Assembly: GCA_026545225.1 (NCBI GenBank)
Contig: CM048849.1
Span: 54,444,836 to 54,508,835, forward strand
Origin: Cornus controversa
Taxonomy: Eukaryota > Streptophyta > Magnoliopsida > Cornales > Cornaceae
Reading direction: 5' to 3'
DNA length: 64,000 nucleotides
A model generated the notes under the pieces. The model was given only the letters and a program-made list of their open reading frames with translations. It was not told the DNA's origin and ran no database searches. This document shows positions 1 through 13,649 of this stretch, piece after piece (position 1 is the first letter of the stretch; every line of letters begins with the position of its first letter). The position numbers and the translations under genes are program-made.

Positions 1-345
1 ATTTAATTACAGAGGACTGAGTTATAAAAATAAGAAACCCCTCTGACCTGGATTTAGTTTATCTCTTTGGCCTGTAATATTCATTATGTGTTAATAATTT
101 TAATATGGAAGGATAGGAATGGGGAAGATTCTGGCTAATATATCATATAAGTTTTAGGGGTATGGTTTCATTTTGAACTTGCATGTTCACCGTATTGGAT
201 AAGGAATTTCATTCATAAGTGCATACTATGTACACATATTTATATATATTAGAAGAGAATGTGTATATGGATTATTTTCCATTTTCCCTCTTTCCTTTCA
301 AGGATTTCCATAAACTTACCTCAAAAATAGAAAAACTGAGAAAAA
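1..345. other. 3' flank of PTAC12
   Basis: AT-rich DNA just beyond the PTAC12 stop codon. It should hold the 3' UTR and polyadenylation region of the minus-strand gene. I see no other gene and no repeat with recognisable ends. Confidence 0.5.
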
Positions 346-3300
346 TCACTCCTCGTCGAAGTCCATAAGAAAATCAGTTAAGTTCTCAGAATCAACTACA
401 GCTTCTCCAAGAGACATGTCTTCCTTCTTTGGTTTATCCTGCAATAGGAGAGGAGAAAGAACATATTACATGTAGTTGCCTGAAATGTATAGATTAAGTT
501 GGCAAGCAGATACATAAGATACAAATTACTTCTCACACACACAGATCATTTGTCGACTTCTTGGTCCTTGGAGAAAGAGAATTCTCTGCTGCTATCTGGT
601 AGGATCTAGTCATCTAAAAAGGCATTAAGCAATGGAACACATTCTGAGACTGACAAAATTCAGTCTGGTTCAATATTTCCATTCAATGTTTTATTATACA
701 TTTTTAACTATCAGTAAGATAGCACGATTGACATGAATAGTGATATTTAGAGCTGCACATTGGGGATTTCATTGGTTTTCTTGTAGCTATCTAATATATT
801 TAAGTTCCTCTTCTTCCCATCTTCATGTGAAGTTCAGGGTAGTGCATGAATTAGGGTTCATTTCTCTTAAACTACCATATCAAAAGCAAGAATACTACAG
901 AATCAGAAAAAAATATATTAATGACCGAGTCACCTGACTCACCTTTGACTTGCGTAGCTCGGGAGTACTTTTTAGAACACTCCAATTCCGTGTAATTTTC
1001 TCCTCCTCTTCATCATCACCCTCAGCCTCACTATCCTCTCCATCCTATCGCAAAGAAGCATAAAGAAAAGAATGCTATAACTTATGCAACCAAGATAAGT
1101 AATCCATAACTCCATAACAGCGCATAAGCATATCCAGAATAAATTGAAGTGGCAGAAAACATTATTAAAAATATGAAAGACCCATGAGAAAACAGAAAAC
1201 ATTATTAAAAATATGAAAGACCCATGAGAAAACAGACTCACATCATTTTCACCAATGTCAACAGCTTGTGCCATAGCTTCATCCATATCTGGTATCTGTT
1301 GCAGAAGAGAGAAGACTCCAGATATTAAACAAATTATTAAATCAATAGATAAGAGAATGACCATCGCGAAGCTATATACAGTTCCTCGTTTTAAAACCTA
1401 AGATGTAATAAATCAAATCAGGTGGGAGTCACACTAAGATATAGTTGAATAAGTAATTCTGAAGTTTGGGAGTGCAAGAGTTTGAAATGCTTGGAGGGTT
1501 CAAGTGAGTAATTCCAAAGTATTCATTGCTCAGATGGCTGGTAAGCACAAGCTAACTATGACACGTGGGTAGTTCGGGTTCGATTTTGATGCCAAAGATA
1601 TTTAAAAAAAAAGGTGCTGGAAGTCCCAATAGATCTTTTGGGGAGAGACTCAGAGAGAGAGCTACGAGGTTAAGGACTGCCCTTCAGATAGTGTTTCAAA
1701 AGAAAATATGATCCACTTGAAAATAATCCAAATCTATCCCCTTGTTACTGTTTTCTTGAAAATTAAAGGAGACAAATGCATGTGGAGGATAGCAAGTGCA
1801 TGAACCAGCGTGGCATAGCCAAATGGAGATACTGTTACACCATGGGAGAATATCCAGTGTCTGGAAGGTCATGCGGTGCTCTCTCGCTCTCTTTATGACA
1901 GGCAGAGTTGTAAACCATGGAGGAAATATATATAGTTGAATCCTTGATTGTAGCTACCAAGCTGCAAACCCTTAGGATCCCAGTGTATCAAATGTCATTC
2001 AGTGGCCCCTCAACGAGCTTGAGGCGCATATTGAGCTTTGCTCTCGACCCAGGAAGGAATAAGATGAAGGTCGAAAGGAATAAGTAGTGTCAGCGTTAAG
2101 ATGCGTCAATGTGCATGCACACTAAGGCAGTCTTTTGACTATATTACCTGGACTTAAGGGTGTAACTTGGGCGGGCTACCCTGATTCCAATCAATTCTTT
2201 TATAGGTTTGGGCAACCATTTTTACAATTAGGGTTGGACTAAAAAAATGTGAACCTAAACTTAACTAAAATTGGACTCGATTTGAAGTGTCGGTAATGCG
2301 AACCTGAATTTTAACCTGGCAGAAATATATGTATAATTTTAAATATATTATATATACTTATAATCGGATCAACTGTTTTTCCTTCAGTTTCTTTTTCTTT
2401 AAATCATGATTTATCGTATTTAATCTAAAATAAATTTTCTGAGAATTTGTTTACAATTTTTTATATAGTTAAATTCTTTTTTTTTTTTTTTGGATTTTTT
2501 ACGCATAAACCTTGGTTGACCCCTCAACCCATCCAACTAGCCCGAGTTGCACCCTTACCCAATTGGACTTGGGTACATTAGTCGATGTCACTTGTCATTC
2601 AACGCCAAATTTATCAAATCCCCAAACACAACGACAACATAATACACTATAAATACATATTTTCAGTATTCCTTTTATTTTCCAGAGTAAAATGGTATTT
2701 CTATGTTACATAGCGCATGCAACATGGACATTGCACTCGTTTTGAAGCGATATATAATAAAAGAAATAAAATAAAAGAGTTTTATCTACAATAATAAAAA
2801 AATAAAAAATTGAACTATTGAATATGTTTATTTACTGTATGTTGCATGTCAAGTGTCAAGTGGTCAAATATGTGACTTGTGAGTACACAGTCGAATCATA
2901 TATGGATGGTGCAAACCAATCCTGGAGATAGTCATCTGCATGGCTAGGGATATGTGGTAGAGATAGCTCTTTTTGATGCTGAGCTATGAATGAGAAACCT
3001 TGCTTTGGCCCCTTTGCCAAAGTCCAAGGTCTAGGCACCTCCTGTGTTGACTGACAAACTAAAAATGGAAACATTGTGGAAATATGACACAGTTCATGAG
3101 CCTGAAAGCCGTGTGTCTCATGGAAATATATATCAAGCTAGCTGGAGAATAGAGAATCATCTTTCTGGAGAGCGCCATGTAGTGAGTTGGCAATGTGACA
3201 CATGGAGCATTATATGGTGCCATGTGACAGGGTGTCGAGTGCCATGTAAATCTCCACCTGGAGGACACATGGCAAGGTGAATTCAGATAACCCACAACAC

Positions 3301-4027
3301 CATCTCATGGATGTGCCTAGAAGCTCCCTTACTTGCCCCTCGTGTCAGCCAAAAACTGAACTAATTAGGTGATCTGAACTGATATAAAGACATTTTGGGA
3401 AGACAACTCTCAGAGTCCAAACAACTCAAAATATACTGTAATTAACATGAGACAAGATGGAAATTAGCTTAAAATATTAAACCAAGGGGATCTGCCAAGT
3501 GGCATGTTAAGAATACACCACTGCAGGACTGTGGAGACATACTAGATAGATGCCTAAGGTTTTCCCATTACAATAACATGATATCAGAAAAGAAGCAATA
3601 CATAGGCACTAATATCAACACAACAATATCCACAATAGAGAGAGAGAGAGTGAAAATCTTTGTCAACAAAATAATTTGGCATCAAAGTTGAATGCAACAA
3701 GGATATATTTTTTCCTGTTCCTAAAGATAATTATTTATCAAAACATAGAATTGGTAATGTATGATGCAATGTTCATAATTAGAATTATATTACCTCAAGT
3801 TCTTCAGTCTTCTCTTTGGCCAGGATTTTCTCAAGCTCCTCTCTCGATATTATTTTGCCATGCTGACAAGACAATTTTGTGTAGACGATAAAGGAAAAAA
3901 AATCAGCATTTACATCATCAAGACATTAGTTATTAATGATGCAGCAAAAATTCTAGTTGTTTACTCATTTCCAATTGGTGTCAGGGTTGAAATAAGTACG
4001 CATAGTGTGTATGCGTGTGCGTGTTTT

Positions 4028-4058
<31 letters not shown>

Positions 4059-7000
4059 TGGCAGATTTTGGGATAATTCTCTAGACTTCGCTATGTGAGC
4101 AGCTCCATGGAAAACATTATCCAAAACACTGCTGATGCTTTTTGCCTTGATATTGCTGAGGGAGCTTTTAATTAAACTGAGTATCTTTCATGCCATCTAA
4201 TTACAAGTTTTCCGTGGATTCGATGTTTAAAAGAGTAAGAGCGCTAAGCTGCCAAAGCTGAATGTATTAGACACTCACATTTTGCAACTATATGCATTAG
4301 TGCAATCAATTATGATATTGGATAATAAAGCTGAAGAGATCTGACCACATAAATCCTTATGGTTGAATTATTGATTGAGCCCACCCAACTGTGAAACTGG
4401 TTAAGTAATCAAAATTAAAATGAATTAAATTTGATTATGTTGGTATTATGCTCCCAAACCTGATTAAATTATAGTTATTAACTCTGAAATCGTCTATCAA
4501 GTTACACATAATACATTTCCAAAAAGAAATTACGTCAAGAACGCAAGTATGCTTAAGTTGACTAAGTATATGGGTAAGGTTGAGTTGTTTAAAACGTTGT
4601 TGATTCTATCTTATCATGGATTTTGGTAAGACATCAAGCCTGCCAGTAGGGGAGGGATTTCAGGCTGTAGAAGGGACTTGAAATACCACTGTTTTGAAAT
4701 TTTTTATTTGAGCTTTAAAAAATAAGGATTCTTGTATTTAAGAATAAATTTTGAGGCCCCTTTTACAATAATTAGATCCTTTGAAACAGGTGTTACTTCT
4801 AACTCCTTAAAATAATGGAACTGATAACATAAGAATGTTATGCTCTCCTCGAGAATTAAGAGACTCTCTCCCCCATTCTCTCTCTCTCTCTCACACACAC
4901 AGGGTTGAGAAGGACTCCTTTCCTGTTTTTACTGCTTGAACTGAACTTCACACAAATGTTTCATAAAAAAAAACTCTAAATAAATGACAAGATTTTGAAC
5001 ATAAGACCAAGTAGTATCAACCTCTTTCAGATAAGTAAGCATATTGGGTGTTGGTTCATGAAAATCTGGACCCCTGAAATCAATCACCTCATTTGGATCT
5101 TGAATATAGTTCACTGTTGGATAAACTGGGTCACCACCCCATACTGCAAAGGCCAACAGATTATTGAAGTATCAGTAATATACAGGTAAAGTAAACCAGG
5201 AAGAAGCTGCAAATTCCACAATTTTTTGTTGATACAATAACAAAGTTAATTAATAACCAGATCTGATTATAAAAAATGCATAATAAGCAAGTCAAAATCT
5301 GGATATTATTTCCTAAAGCAAGAAAATAAGGAATGCAAGAATTCAATTTGTAGCTCACACACGGATGGGAAAATTCCACCTATGTTTCAAGGTGGAGGTA
5401 TGCCCATCAAGAATAAAAAAGGAAAAAGATAACAAGCAGCTGAATATATATATATATATAAAAAGAGAGAGAGATAAAGAGGATGGTATGAATTTATTTT
5501 TTCATTTAAGATATGGCAACTATGACAGGGATCAATAAAGTTATTAAAATAATTACAATTATTGTTGATTTATTCCAGCCCGGAACTCATTATTGATTCA
5601 ATAAAAATAAAATAAAATAAAATAATGCAGACAAATCAAGAAATGGAAATAATGCAGACTCATCAATTTTGACGTATATACTTTGCTTTATTTGATCCTC
5701 CTGCATTCGCATTGCCAAAGGATCCCTACGAATGCGGAAATCAGTCCCCATCATTATGCGATACTCTCGATCAGTTTGATGCGTGAACATTTCAATGAGT
5801 TGTGTGTTTTCATCTTCACCAGTCTCTTCAAAATGTTTCTGAACAGCTTCACGTGAAGTGTCCCTCTTCCATGCTTTAACCCATTCAGAGTAGAATGCCA
5901 TTGGACCTATTCTCTCCAGTCTTTCTTGTTCAGCTTGCAGCCTACAAAAAATCTACAATTACGTCACAATTTTTATTTTTGAATATTGAACTACTACAGC
6001 AAGCTTCTTCTATTTGATCAATCAGACCGGAAAGCAAGTAGTTACTTTAAAACTTCTTAAAGAGAGAAGCAAGCACTATTGCAAATAATCATGTGCTCTG
6101 ATCACTAGCCATGTTAGGCATCAGTCTTTTACAGATATTTGATGAGTTGTTAGATACAATATCTGACAATAGGCTAAGAAGTTAAAAGCATGCAACTAGA
6201 TACAGCAACAACAGCTTCACTGAGTCAACATCCCTCCTTGGCCGCAATCCACAGTTCATCAGTTTTAAAATGAATTCCGAACAATTAAGCATTAGCACAG
6301 TTCTTGTTCTTTTCCCAATTACGTGGTATGATGGTCAAGCGAACACAGTTCTCTATATCTAGACTTTAGATTGCCTAGAAACTAACAAAATAGAAGTCCT
6401 TCATTCACTATGGACATAATTGAAGGCTAGACAACTGAACCAAAAGCAATATTGTTGTTAATTACCCAATTAATGAAGTGATACAAAGAATGATCACACA
6501 ACTTCACTAGTAGATCACACAACTTCACTAGTAGATACCACAAGCTAGTCCTCGATAAATCATCTTTATCAACACTTGATGGTGTTGTGGTCTGTAAAAG
6601 AGAAAATTAAAGGCTGAAGACTATGCTACCCTCGCTAGGTTAAAGTCGCTTGCTCAGGGTGGATTGTAGCATTCAACATTTTAAACACCTAGATGGCTGA
6701 GTAAAAGTAGGAGGTTTAGCTTCAGCGTAATTCCACCCATGTCAGAACTGTTAACAGCTTTTCTACCTATGAATGAATCTTTGAGAATCAAGATAAGTCC
6801 AGGCCGTCCACGGTCAGGTATATGTCCCTGATCTAAACTTTTTACTCTGCACTAGCAGAGCTAATTGCATAGACAACTAGTTTTGTGTTTGGCCATTTAT
6901 TATCTACTGAGCAGACTTGTACGTCTGCTGCTCCTCAACGACCATCTAAATCTATTTTAAGCTTTCAGCTATAACACTTCTCTAGGTCCGATCTAAGAAG

Positions 7001-10000
7001 CACAAACACTTCTAAAGTGGAGTTCTATCTGTGTTTGACACAACACTACTAGGGTTTTTTTGGACACAGGTCTGACATATTTTGAATGTGTCAAGAATTT
7101 AAAAGTAAAATTCTTATTTTAGACACACGGCCCACACTTTTCAGACACCCGCAAAATGTGACTATTGAACCTTGGATATTTGATAGAAATTTCTTTTAGA
7201 ATGGAAAAAAGAATAATTATAAGCAAAATTGAAACAAAATGTTATATAAGATTTATTAAAAAAATTGATCATATAAAAAAATATGTAAAAAGGTTCCATT
7301 AAGAAGTTGCAGTCAGAGAAGAGTCATATAAATATGTACATACCTAATTACATACAATATCTGTATAAATTTATGTTTTGTCACCATAATCTCAGCCAAA
7401 CACATGTTATGATATCTCTTCTTGCCATCTTAACCCATGCTACCTTTTGTCTTCCATTTCCCTAATATTACCCTCAATGTGGATCACGCTAATCTTCCTT
7501 CGTGGTACAATATTGATCTTTACCAAATGAAATGACAAGGGTGATTGTGGCTATATAATTAAAAGTCATAAATTTCATGTACAAATTAAATATTAAATTT
7601 GGGTATCACGAAATCATGTTTTCCGTATATTATAAAATTTATCTAAAAATATATATTTATTATCGTGTATATGTTGTGTCTATGTTCTACACCTTTTTTT
7701 TTTTTTTTTTGTAAAATTTGTCATTTTGACATATCTGTACCATGTCGTGTCTTGTGTTGTGTTGTACTTGTACCAGTGCGCATGCTTCTTAGTATCCAAC
7801 ATTATTGCCAAAAACCCAACCATGTTAATGTGTTGTATAAAACTGTACTAAATTTTCCCTGAACTGTTACGTCCAATAGTTGTGGTGGTTTCATGAATAT
7901 TCTTTGGCTTTTGAGCAATCTGACCTGATTTTTTGGGAATTGCTCAGCTAGGATGGATGCTTTAGGAAACATGACAACAAGTGTTAATACTTCTATATGG
8001 TAGCTCTTTCAAGTTTTCTATAGATAGTCAGGCATTACCTCAGCACTAGAAACCCTTTTCATGGCCACAGGCTAATGCATCAGTTTATATACCAAAGATA
8101 CATCAAAAATGAATTAGGTATTCTTGCCAACAAGTAATTATAAGAATATAAAGCAAACTAAAGATGTTGGTGGTAGTACAACATAATGTGCTAAAGCATG
8201 GAGTAACAATCCATTAAAATGAGAAATCATTTATACCTTTCCTCTTTATAAATATGCCGTCTTGCTCTATAAAGAGAAGTCTCGGTCAATGTTGGATGTT
8301 CACCATATAGCTTTATTTGCCCAGTTTCTGCCATGGCTTTAAGAAACACCTGATGAAAAAAAATCAACCAGGCAAATTTAAGTCAATATTAGGAGACTAC
8401 TTGATATGTCATGAGCACATGCTCAATAGTGTGCTTATGCATTACACATGCATGCTAACCAAGGAACACACATCTGACTTTACTGGATATGTCACTAGAT
8501 TCCAACACAAGCCAAATCACATAAATTGCATAGAAATCATGAAAATATTAGTGCCAAATGCAGAGGAAGAATCACCACAAATTAGATTTCAGCAAGATAA
8601 TCAACTCATAAACCAACATGATAAGATATATCTTATTATAAAGCTGCTAGTCTTCTTACAAAATGAACACAAAATGAAATGCTCTACTTAAAAGCATGAA
8701 AATTTCAAGTTCTTTTATGTGAATCCCTTTCATAGGGCCATTAATTACAGATCCCAACTCCTGATTATGCAACCACTAATTGCATTGTTCAGATCACCTA
8801 AATGCAATGCACATACACATCTAGGGACAGTATAAACATTACCTTATCGTATGCCCAGGGCTTACTTTGGTCCCATAGGACCTTTGTTTTACCAAAAGCC
8901 TGTTCGAATCTCTCTATCTTTGTTTATCAGCGTAAAATTTCAAACATCGACATAAAAAAAATGGTCTTCATTTATAAGGTCTAAGGAAAACTCTAAATTC
9001 CAATAAATGATTTTCCCAAGAGAAAAATCCCAATTCCAACCACTCGTATAGATAATCTATGAGATGTTAGTCTGATCAACAAGAAGTGTGCAAGTAGAAA
9101 ACATACTTCAAAAATATAACCTACGTCCCCAGCTTAAAGTTGGGTGAAGTTATATATTCAACCATGCGCTCTTTCCAACCTCATTGAATAGGATGGCTGG
9201 AAAGAGGTAACAGTTTTGTTGAAAATTAGATCATCAGGTGGAGGAACCATTTTTGCATATTAATGCCAACATAATGCAACTACTAACAAATTTCATTACT
9301 TAGTCATCCTTTTTATTTCTTTGCACTAACCGTTTCAACATCAGGGCGCCTCCTTTGCCATCTGGACCATTGTTCCTTGTCTGGCTTTCTCCAGTTCCAC
9401 CATAGTTCTTCACTTGTAAGTGCTTGCTCTATTGGTTTCTTTGCCTTTGGGTCAATAAATGGGTGAGGGCGTCCAAGTTTCTTGTCCAATTCATACTCAG
9501 TTAGCTCCACTTTCTGATGTTCTGTCTGATAAACAACAAATTCTGAAGAGAGATCTTTAGCCTCTTCCATTCCATCATCTGAAGTTTCAACTTCCACCTG
9601 ATCATCTAAAACTACAGTCATCTCTGAAGACCCAGGAGAAGCAACTGATGCCTTATTTTTCTTTCTCCTACTTCCAGGGCTTCTGCCGTAAGACGGAGAT
9701 CCTGCTGACACACCAGTTGGTTCAGGAGCCTTGGCAGCCCTAACTCGACTAGCTGTGCCTTCTGGCCAATACTCTTGCCCAGGAATACTTGCACGAGCAC
9801 CAGAGGCTGGTTCAAGCTGCCCAGATGTGGAGTCCATATAGCTGTAATATGGTGGACGCTCAACGGATACATGCTCAAAGGAACCCTCTTCAGTGTTCTT
9901 GCATTTTATAGAAGAATGTAAAGGAGCCTTTTTAAGTCGACTGGTAAAGCCAATCCTAACCCGACACCATTTTGATGCTGAAAAAGAACCTGCAAATGTT

Positions 10001-13000
10001 GTCTGGTGATTACCAGAATAACATACATATACCTATTAGCATCACATAACCACATGAGGAATGTCAAAGGATGATGGGGAAGAAGGCAATGTACCATCCA
10101 CCTCCACTTCCATACAAACGATGCATTCTAAAAGTTTACAGGGCATCATTTCATAAATTCAAACAGGGAGATGTTTCAACCAAAACCATAAACAATCATA
10201 TGAAGAAATAATTCCAAAGAAAAAATAAAATATAGGAATTGTGAATAAAATGTGCTGCCATGTGAACACAGACACACGCACACAGAGGGGGGTTAGGTGG
10301 CTATTTGGTAGGGAAATCCTATACCTCAAGTTGCCTTTGTGAACTAGATGGAGGATCCATAAGCAGGGATAATAGGCTTCCGGTTATCATCTCAGTAGTT
10401 GAATACTTCTTAATTGGTAGTCAATTAATAAGGTCAAGTAATCATAGACACATTTGGATCAGTAATTGGTAGATGTCATTTTCTCTGCACATCCAAATCC
10501 TACAAGACACCTATGAGCCCCAGATGACATTTCATGAGAAAAAGCTTCCCAACAAGACACCTCTTTGTGCTTCTTTAGAGATTGTTTTACTTGGCGGTGC
10601 ATTGGAGGACTCGCGTTTCTGATTATATTCAGTTGCCCACTAAGATTTGGAATGAAGTGGAACTTCTGGAAGAATTTTTAACTGTTGAAAGTGGATTTTG
10701 TAACTTAAACCATGGGAATTTGATGACAATAGGTCCTGATTGTGATGCTTCTTTAAGAAGTCCAGTCTTAATGATGTCTAGTAGGAGGCTGGATTTGATT
10801 TTCTGCCAAAAACACATGACACGGTCCCAAAGCCACTTTGGACCATGGTTTGTTGGTTGATTCTTCCAATTTCCTGAACTCTTAAACAAGCTTCATTAGG
10901 ATTTATAAAGCATATAGTTCAGTTATGTTAGTTCAAGAACCACAACATAACCTTCTACTATCAAATATATGTTGATGTCATTCTTCAAAAGTCAGCAAGT
11001 TAAAAACATGTAAGCTTAATGAAAATGGTTGGAGCTTAAAACATCCCAATCAAGATGTTGCAACCACATTCCCTTTGGAAGAAAATACTTGTGTGTCTCT
11101 CAAAGAATATGATAATGATTCACATTTCTGATAACACAATTAAAAGTTAATGGAGAGAAGCACGAACATGGACCTACAACTCAATAACATTTTATTAAGA
11201 GGGTGGTCATTACTCAGTGCAGTCCCCGTTAATTGAGGATGCTGGTAGTGGTCAATTGATACATTCCTAACTTTTGACATTATTTGCACAAAGTGGCTAC
11301 TCTCAGAATTTGAACTCACTGTCTCATCCTTGACAGCCCGAGCATTTTACCCGTGCACCAAAAAAATGGCCCTACTCAATTAAATTTTATTACGATTTAC
11401 ATACTGATACTACAACACATCAGTCTTAGACATAAACATTTTCAGCCCAAATTGCAGTTTAAGCATGGGTTTTTTCTTTATTGCTTCCATCAATTCAATC
11501 CGAAGTTTGGGGAAAATACCATAGGGATCTGCACTCTCATTTTGTATCACCAAGGATTAGTTGGATCAGCATAAATTTTTGTTGCTCTATGGGAACATAT
11601 TATGCCTCAACAGGGCTAACATGGCCAGAATCAAGTCAATGGGTGACAAATTCCATTTATGAAATATATTATGAGCAAACTGAGATATGTCACAGATATA
11701 TCAGTAAGCCAACGTACTTAACTCTCCCGTTGAAAAATTACCTAAAGATCTTAAAGATTCAAGGAGATCTTCTCTGTTGTTCATTTTAAACAAAACCAAG
11801 AAAGTATTCCATACTCCGTATCTGTGTCTTTATACAGTATCTTAAGTTGTTAACATATATACCAAATATTAAGGTACCATTGGAGCTAACCTTACTCTGC
11901 TCAAGAGGATAAATGTAAGGAAATAGGAAAGGGACAACCTTGGGTAGTCTTTGTTGGTAGGATTACGATACTCCACACCCACGATGGAATAACTAGAACC
12001 AGAAAAATGTGTTTTGAGTGGCTTAAATTGACATTAATATGTATGTGTATTAAATGTTAGAACGCCTAAACGACACCTCAAACAGTTTCTTCCCAAATCA
12101 AATTATGGTTCAACAATGCCTCTCTTTATCCCTCCAAGCATTGCCAATCATCCATAAATTACTTTGATCAATTCATGTTACTAGAAACAAACACCTTTCT
12201 CCACTATTGTAGGGCTAAGATTTCCATAATTGGTGCTAGAAAACCCAATCTCATGACTGGAGGATGGCTTGTAAGGCAACTAAATGGACATTTCTAGTTT
12301 TCTCCAGCCATGTGCAGTCTGAACAACTAAGTTTTTTTCAATGTTTCCCCATTATTTAATTGCCAGTGGTAGCTCAAGTAATGATTTTGCAAAATACTTT
12401 TAAAATTGACCAAAGGTTTATGGAAAGTAGAAAAAGATTTATTAGATGATAGGATTTAGCAATAATAAGGATATTTTAAGCCAAGCAATCGCAAGAAGTT
12501 TCCATTCGTGAAATTGTTGAACAAGAAAAAAGAAATTGCAATTATGATTTATCCTTGTTAGTGTATTTTTTCTGCAAGAACTATTTTTTGTCAGCAGTCT
12601 AAATTGAAAGAAAAAAAACTATTAATTATCATTCTGCTAAACATATACTACACATTTATTAGCCAATATTCTTTGCTATATACATCCCTCGTAGAAAAAT
12701 GAGAAGTTAATGTGACCATTAATTGCAAAGAAGTGCATATTGTGAGAACATAAAAATGCATAGCCAGCCCTTAAACAAATCAAGAACCTAAGTGTTCCCT
12801 TGGCTGATTAGAGACTAAGGTTACATTTTCTTGGAAAGCAAATGGTCCACTCACATGATCCATCCTGAATGTACTCATCGTGATCAACCAAAAGTTAGAT
12901 GCTGTAATAATATGGATCCATAAAACAACTCTCAAAGGTATTGAAGTTTAACCCAAAATAAAACTGGCCAGGTGTTATTAAAGTTAACACGGTTCAAAAG

Positions 13001-13649
13001 GAAAAAAACGAACAAGAAGAAAAAGAGCTCAAAATTTATTAAACTCCACAAATTTGTGTCCACCTTCAGCGTTAACAAAACATTAGCCCTATAAAAATTA
13101 TAAAACCTGTCCAAACGGAACGAAAAGGAAGTCATCAACCCCTCTTCCACTTAAGAGAACTCTTCATATAAATTTGATGGGCAGTTATGAAGTATCAATT
13201 GCCAAATCATATCAAACACATCCGTACAATATTATTAGCTAGCAGATATAGACTTCGTTTCTTACTTTCAATTATGAGTGGTAAATCATATACATAAATA
13301 CAGGGGAAGAAAGTATTCAGCAGAAGACAAAAGATTAAAAATTACAGTTGAATGCATGTAAAACTGGTGCATGCAACAAAATAGTTAACAAATGCTAGAA
13401 AATAAGAATGCATAAGTAAACCTGCAACTGTCGGACGCAGGAATTCTCAGCAACAAAGCCACCTGCAGAAACCATACTTCTCAATCCTCTATCTGCAATA
13501 CGAAATAGAGTTTGAAATTTAACAAAGAAGACAATCAATTTATTATTACAGAATTTAGAAGATAGTAAACAAATATATATACACATATAATGTTTGTGTA
13601 TAGAAAGCATCAGACCTTGATACAACCAAGTTGGTGATATTGCTGTCAT
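346..13649 (-). CDS. PTAC12: PTAC12/HEMERA (PAP5), plastid transcription and phytochrome-signalling protein, 10 exons
   Basis: Exons by descending position: 13616-13649, 13422-13492, 9331-10002, 8237-8349, 5682-5941, 5022-5143, 3794-3862, 1242-1295, 943-1044 and 346-438 (stop at 346-348). All junctions are GT-AG and the phases join without a break, giving 529 residues; Arabidopsis HEMERA has 527. Landmarks are an N-terminal transit-like segment (SPTWLYQ), PYYSYMDSTSGQLEPASGAR, RRKKN, a Glu/Asp-rich middle, WWNWRKP, RRRPDVET, EGPMAFYSEWVKAW-like, FRGPDFHEPTPNML and the acidic C-terminus NLTDFLMDFDEE, where the family carries its transactivation motif. In Arabidopsis the protein is part of the plastid-encoded RNA polymerase complex and also acts in the nucleus in phytochrome signalling and PIF turnover. 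The ATG at 13647-13649 is chosen because it aligns with the family start; the codon three upstream is TTG. Exon 3 needs the acceptor at 10003-10004 to keep frame. The gene looks intact. Identification is very sure; only the exon 2/3 junction is inferential. Confidence 0.95.
1153..1232. repeat. 40-bp tandem duplication in PTAC12 intron 8
   Basis: Two perfect or near-perfect 40-bp units (1153-1192 and 1193-1232) lie just downstream of the exon-8 donor. This is a recent local duplication with no visible effect on splicing signals. Confidence 0.85.
1296..3793 (-). other. PTAC12 intron 7
   Basis: A 2.5-kb intron between the 69-bp and 54-bp exons. It holds a hAT-type MITE at 2155-2557 and, around 1547-1700, a weak tRNA-derived SINE-like stretch (box B-like GGTTCGATTTT near 1578). 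The rest is unassigned AT-rich sequence without a supported gene. Confidence 0.6.
2155..2557. mobile_element. hAT-type MITE
   Basis: Terminal inverted repeats TAAGGGTGTAACTTGGGC (left) and the complement of GCCCGAGTTGCACCCTTA (right) bound 403 bp. The termini TAAGGGTG/CACCCTTA are of the common plant hAT-MITE type. A clean 8-bp target duplication is not visible, so the copy is probably old. It carries no coding capacity. Confidence 0.65.
3863..5681 (-). other. PTAC12 introns 5 and 6
   Basis: Intron 6 (3863-5021) and intron 5 (5144-5681) flank the 122-bp exon 6. They contain short GT/GA microsatellites (about 4028-4057, 4880-4902 and 5446-5473). I see no transposon with clear ends and no other gene. 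Confidence 0.55.
5942..8236 (-). other. PTAC12 intron 4
   Basis: A 2.3-kb intron. It has a 21-bp tandem duplication at 6492-6533. Between about 7045 and 7800 lies a degraded repeat with GACAC-rich ends and an internal poly-T, perhaps an old DNA transposon. No coding sequence is supported. Confidence 0.45.
6492..6533. repeat. 21-bp tandem duplication
   Basis: Two identical 21-bp copies starting GATCACACAACTTCACTAGT lie back to back inside PTAC12 intron 4. Confidence 0.85.
8350..9330 (-). other. PTAC12 intron 3
   Basis: An intron of about 980 bp between the 672-bp exon 3 and the 113-bp exon 4. It is AT-rich and I see no element or gene in it. An open frame over its start (8317-8691, plus strand) overlaps exon 4 and has no family likeness. 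Confidence 0.55.
10003..13421 (-). other. PTAC12 intron 2
   Basis: A 3.4-kb intron, the longest in the gene. It contains only unassigned AT-rich sequence. The part from about 12466 to 13165 is the left portion of the block that recurs at 18545-19560. Open frames near 10580-10890 on both strands overlap each other and look non-coding. Confidence 0.5.

Noticed and set aside
3044-3295. Two antiparallel 78-codon frames as a small gene
   Set aside because: They overlap each other on opposite strands inside a PTAC12 intron and show no conserved pattern.
10582-10889. Frames on both strands in PTAC12 intron 2 as a nested gene
   Set aside because: Sense and antisense frames coincide, neither resembles a known domain, and no promoter or splice pattern is evident.
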